From Pedobacter sp. MC2016-15 (GTDB taxonomy: Bacteria; Bacteroidota; Bacteroidia; Sphingobacteriales; Sphingobacteriaceae), in contig NZ_JAPIVS010000003.1 in assembly GCF_026239695.1 (NCBI RefSeq), forward strand, positions 558,001 to 622,000: DNA of 64,000 nucleotides, given 5' to 3'. Made by a program: the position numbers and the translations under genes. A model generated the notes under the pieces. It was not told where the DNA came from. It saw only the letters and a list, made by a program, of their open reading frames with translations, and did not search any database. How positions within the stretch are numbered: position 1 is the stretch's first letter; every line of letters starts with the position of its first letter. Positions 62,311 to 64,000 of this stretch are shown piece after piece.

Positions 62311-64000
62311 TTACTTTTTAGCTGCTCCAGCCATCTTGTTAAAATCCCAGATCAATGATGTCATAAAATATCTTTTAATAGTGGTGAAGCTTTCTTGTGT
62401 GATCATGTTTCCTGTGACATTTCTGCTGAATCCGATATTCTGATTTAGCAGATCATCTATAGATATTACAAGTTTGAGGGATTCCGATTTGAAAAATCTT
62501 TTGCTTAAAGCAGTATTTACTATCAAGCGATGAAAAGTGTCATTAAATGATCTGGTACTGCTTCTATATTGATAGGTAGCTTCGGAACTTGCTCCCAATT
62601 TGAAAGGCAAGTCAATGTAGATTTGCGAATTGCCCTTTAATCCCCATCCATTATCATTGATCAATGGTTGTAATGACGATTCACTTTTGTTAAAGGTGGG
62701 GCCAAAACTAATAATTCCCCCAATTTTATCATCATTGAATTTTGAAAGAAAAAAATCGCAAGAGTAGGAGGAGCCTTTTGTTTTATTCAAAACATTATTG
62801 ACATAGCTGTAGAGCTTATTTGAATTTAACCCAAACGTTATGCCGGTATTCATATCTATCGTATTAATTTTACGGGAAAATGTAGTATTCAAAAAGATAT
62901 TGTGAGGCTGTTTATTGACCAAATTAATTGATCGAAGTGTATTTTTACCTGTAACGTCAGTTACAATATAATTTACGATAGCGTTGGTAATAAAGCTGTA
63001 TTCTGCTCTAAAGTAGAATCCCTGGCCATTTAATATTTTCAGGGAATTATAATCGATGTTAAAATAATTGTGAAATGAGGGCTTTAAGTTCGGATTTCCC
63101 AATGTAATATTCAGTGGATCGGTATTATTTACAATTGGTTGTATTTGATTAATTGTTGGCTGGATATTGTAACCATAGTAACCCAGTATCATGCGCTTTT
63201 GCTGGGTAGGATTATAAGAAAATCTTGCTTGTGGTGACCAGTTGGTAAATGTTCTTCTAAGGCTATTTTGATTTATAACATTTTTCTGATCGAAATTTAT
63301 CACTGTCACTTTAGTTCCGACATTGAAAAAAGACTTCTCACCCTTTAAATTGAAAACTGTACCAGCTTGATTTGATATTTGGTTAAGTTCATAATTGTTA
63401 CTATTCAATGTGTCTAAAATGGTATATCTTCCCTCATCTGGTGATCTGTTGTAAGATTGTCGGTTAGCACTGCTATTATTTATCAATAGCCCGTAGTTTA
63501 AGCTCAGGGATACTTTTCTGCTGATAGCTTCTGTATAAATCACATTTGATTTTACAATGTTTGATTTAATCAGGCTAAGTTTATATTGGTCAGTACTAAC
63601 TGCACTATCCAATACCAGAGAATTGTAAAATCTATTATCTGCCTTCAAGTATCCTTTAGTTTCTGACATAAGAGATGATTCAGTGAAATCTAGGGAAAGT
63701 GTCCGCCCAATTTTTTTGAACCTCTTTGAATAAAATAGTTGGGCGTTGTATAATTTGTCATCCCCTTTATTAGATATATCTCTCTCCCCTGTATTCAGTA
63801 AGGAATTGTTTTCTAAACTCCTTGTTAGGTAATCACTTTGTACTTGATTATGTTTGATTGTACCGTCCACCCTAATTTTCAAATTTGACAATGAGTCTAA
63901 ATCAAATTGATAAGTGGCATCTATTTTTTGTCTGAATAGAAAATTATCGAAAGATTGATCAGAATTGGAATTGATAATTCCGCTTGGCAGATTATTCTGA
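62311..64000 (-). CDS. Outer-membrane beta-barrel protein (OMP_b-brl_3-like), N-terminus beyond window
   Basis: The frame is open from the stop at 62311 to the window edge, giving about 563 C-terminal residues. The visible part is a barrel domain of the TonB-dependent outer_membrane beta-barrel type (PF14905-like), with many alternating aromatic strands and RFSYNPTQQKRMILGYYGYNIQPTINQIQPIVNNTDPLNITLGNPNLKPSFHNYF-type topology motifs. The N-terminal carboxypeptidase-regulatory and plug domains would lie outside the window. The gene is 3 nt upstream of the GLPGLI gene, so they are one operon. An apparent start at 63891 is a TTG inside the longer frame and is not used. Confidence 0.85.
   Translation of the reverse strand, partial: QNNLPSGIINSNSDQSFDNFLFRQKIDATYQFDLDSLSNLKIRVDGTIKHNQVQSDYLTRSLENNSLLNTGERDISNKGDDKLYNAQLFYSKRFKKIGRTLSLDFTESSLMSETKGYLKADNRFYNSLVLDSAVSTDQYKLSLIKSNIVKSNVIYTEAISRKVSLSLNYGLLINNSSANRQSYNRSPDEGRYTILDTLNSNNYELNQISNQAGTVFNLKGEKSFFNVGTKVTVINFDQKNVINQNSLRRTFTNWSPQARFSYNPTQQKRMILGYYGYNIQPTINQIQPIVNNTDPLNITLGNPNLKPSFHNYFNIDYNSLKILNGQGFYFRAEYSFITNAIVNYIVTDVTGKNTLRSINLVNKQPHNIFLNTTFSRKINTIDMNTGITFGLNSNKLYSYVNNVLNKTKGSSYSCDFFLSKFNDDKIGGIISFGPTFNKSESSLQPLINDNGWGLKGNSQIYIDLPFKLGASSEATYQYRSSTRSFNDTFHRLIVNTALSKRFFKSESLKLVISIDDLLNQNIGFSRNVTGNMITQESFTTIKRYFMTSLIWDFNKMAGAAKK

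Noticed and set aside
62311..63891. The start at 63891 for the outer-membrane barrel gene
   Set aside because: The codon there is TTG within a frame that stays open to the window edge, and the upstream residues continue the barrel pattern, so the gene is partial.

Overview
The window looks like a chromosomal segment of a Bacteroidota bacterium. Sphingobacteriaceae (Pedobacter-like) is the best guess and Chitinophagaceae is possible. The evidence is three SusC/SusD outer-membrane loci each with its own ECF sigma factor and FecR-type anti-sigma factor, a hybrid two-component sensor with a 14-repeat periplasmic propeller, DUF6266 and GLPGLI family proteins, a LytS/LytTR pair, and A-rich translation leaders instead of strong Shine-Dalgarno sites. 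I saw no rRNA, tRNA, CRISPR array, transposase or integrase.

Layout. 1-7097 (minus): SusCD locus 1 (sigma, FecR, SusC, SusD, DUF5689 lipoprotein cut by the window edge), with a small XRE regulator upstream (7151-7417). 7602-8126: secreted DUF2911 protein. 8185-14070 (minus): an ABC-2 type transporter operon (ATPase and two DUF3526-type permeases) with a TonB-dependent siderophore-type receptor inside it. 14134-18066 (minus): hybrid histidine kinase. 18138-19562: exported isoaspartyl peptidase/asparaginase and a small lipoprotein. 19579-22242: small lipoprotein, an AT-rich gap, a Crp/Fnr regulator, a MauE/DoxX membrane protein and a small secreted protein. 22318-29238 (minus): SusCD locus 2. 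29419-38659: MFS transporter divergent from an HxlR regulator, thioredoxin, BBE-type flavoprotein, OmpA lipoprotein, two unknown genes, an extremely acidic protein, a PiT phosphate transporter and a universal stress protein.

38735-47964 (plus) is a compact N-acetylglucosamine/chitooligosaccharide cluster: LacI regulator, sugar MFS permease, CBM9-like protein, two GH20 hexosaminidases, NagA and NagB. The enzymes would release GlcNAc outside the cytoplasm, import it, and turn GlcNAc-6-P into fructose-6-P. A GlcNAc kinase is absent from the window. 48003-56658 (minus) is SusCD locus 3, whose last gene fuses a PI-PLC/GDPD-like domain to an alkaline phosphatase, which suggests uptake and dephosphorylation of a phosphodiester or phosphorylated substrate. 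A lipoprotein and a LytS/LytTR two-component system follow (56836-59231).

59279-64000 is AT-rich and looks accessory. It holds two tandem DUF6266 genes, then an unusual non-coding element (about 60820-61101) built of 11-bp units in strict phase and arranged as a large inverted repeat. Next come a 72-aa Cys-rich peptide with a double-glycine leader that looks like a RiPP precursor, a GLPGLI protein, and an outer-membrane beta-barrel protein that runs off the window. The 11-bp phased element and the RiPP-like peptide are the most unusual items. Two other structural observations stand out: a perfect 18-bp inverted repeat between susD and the phosphatase gene of locus 3, and hairpins between fecR and susC in all three SusCD loci.
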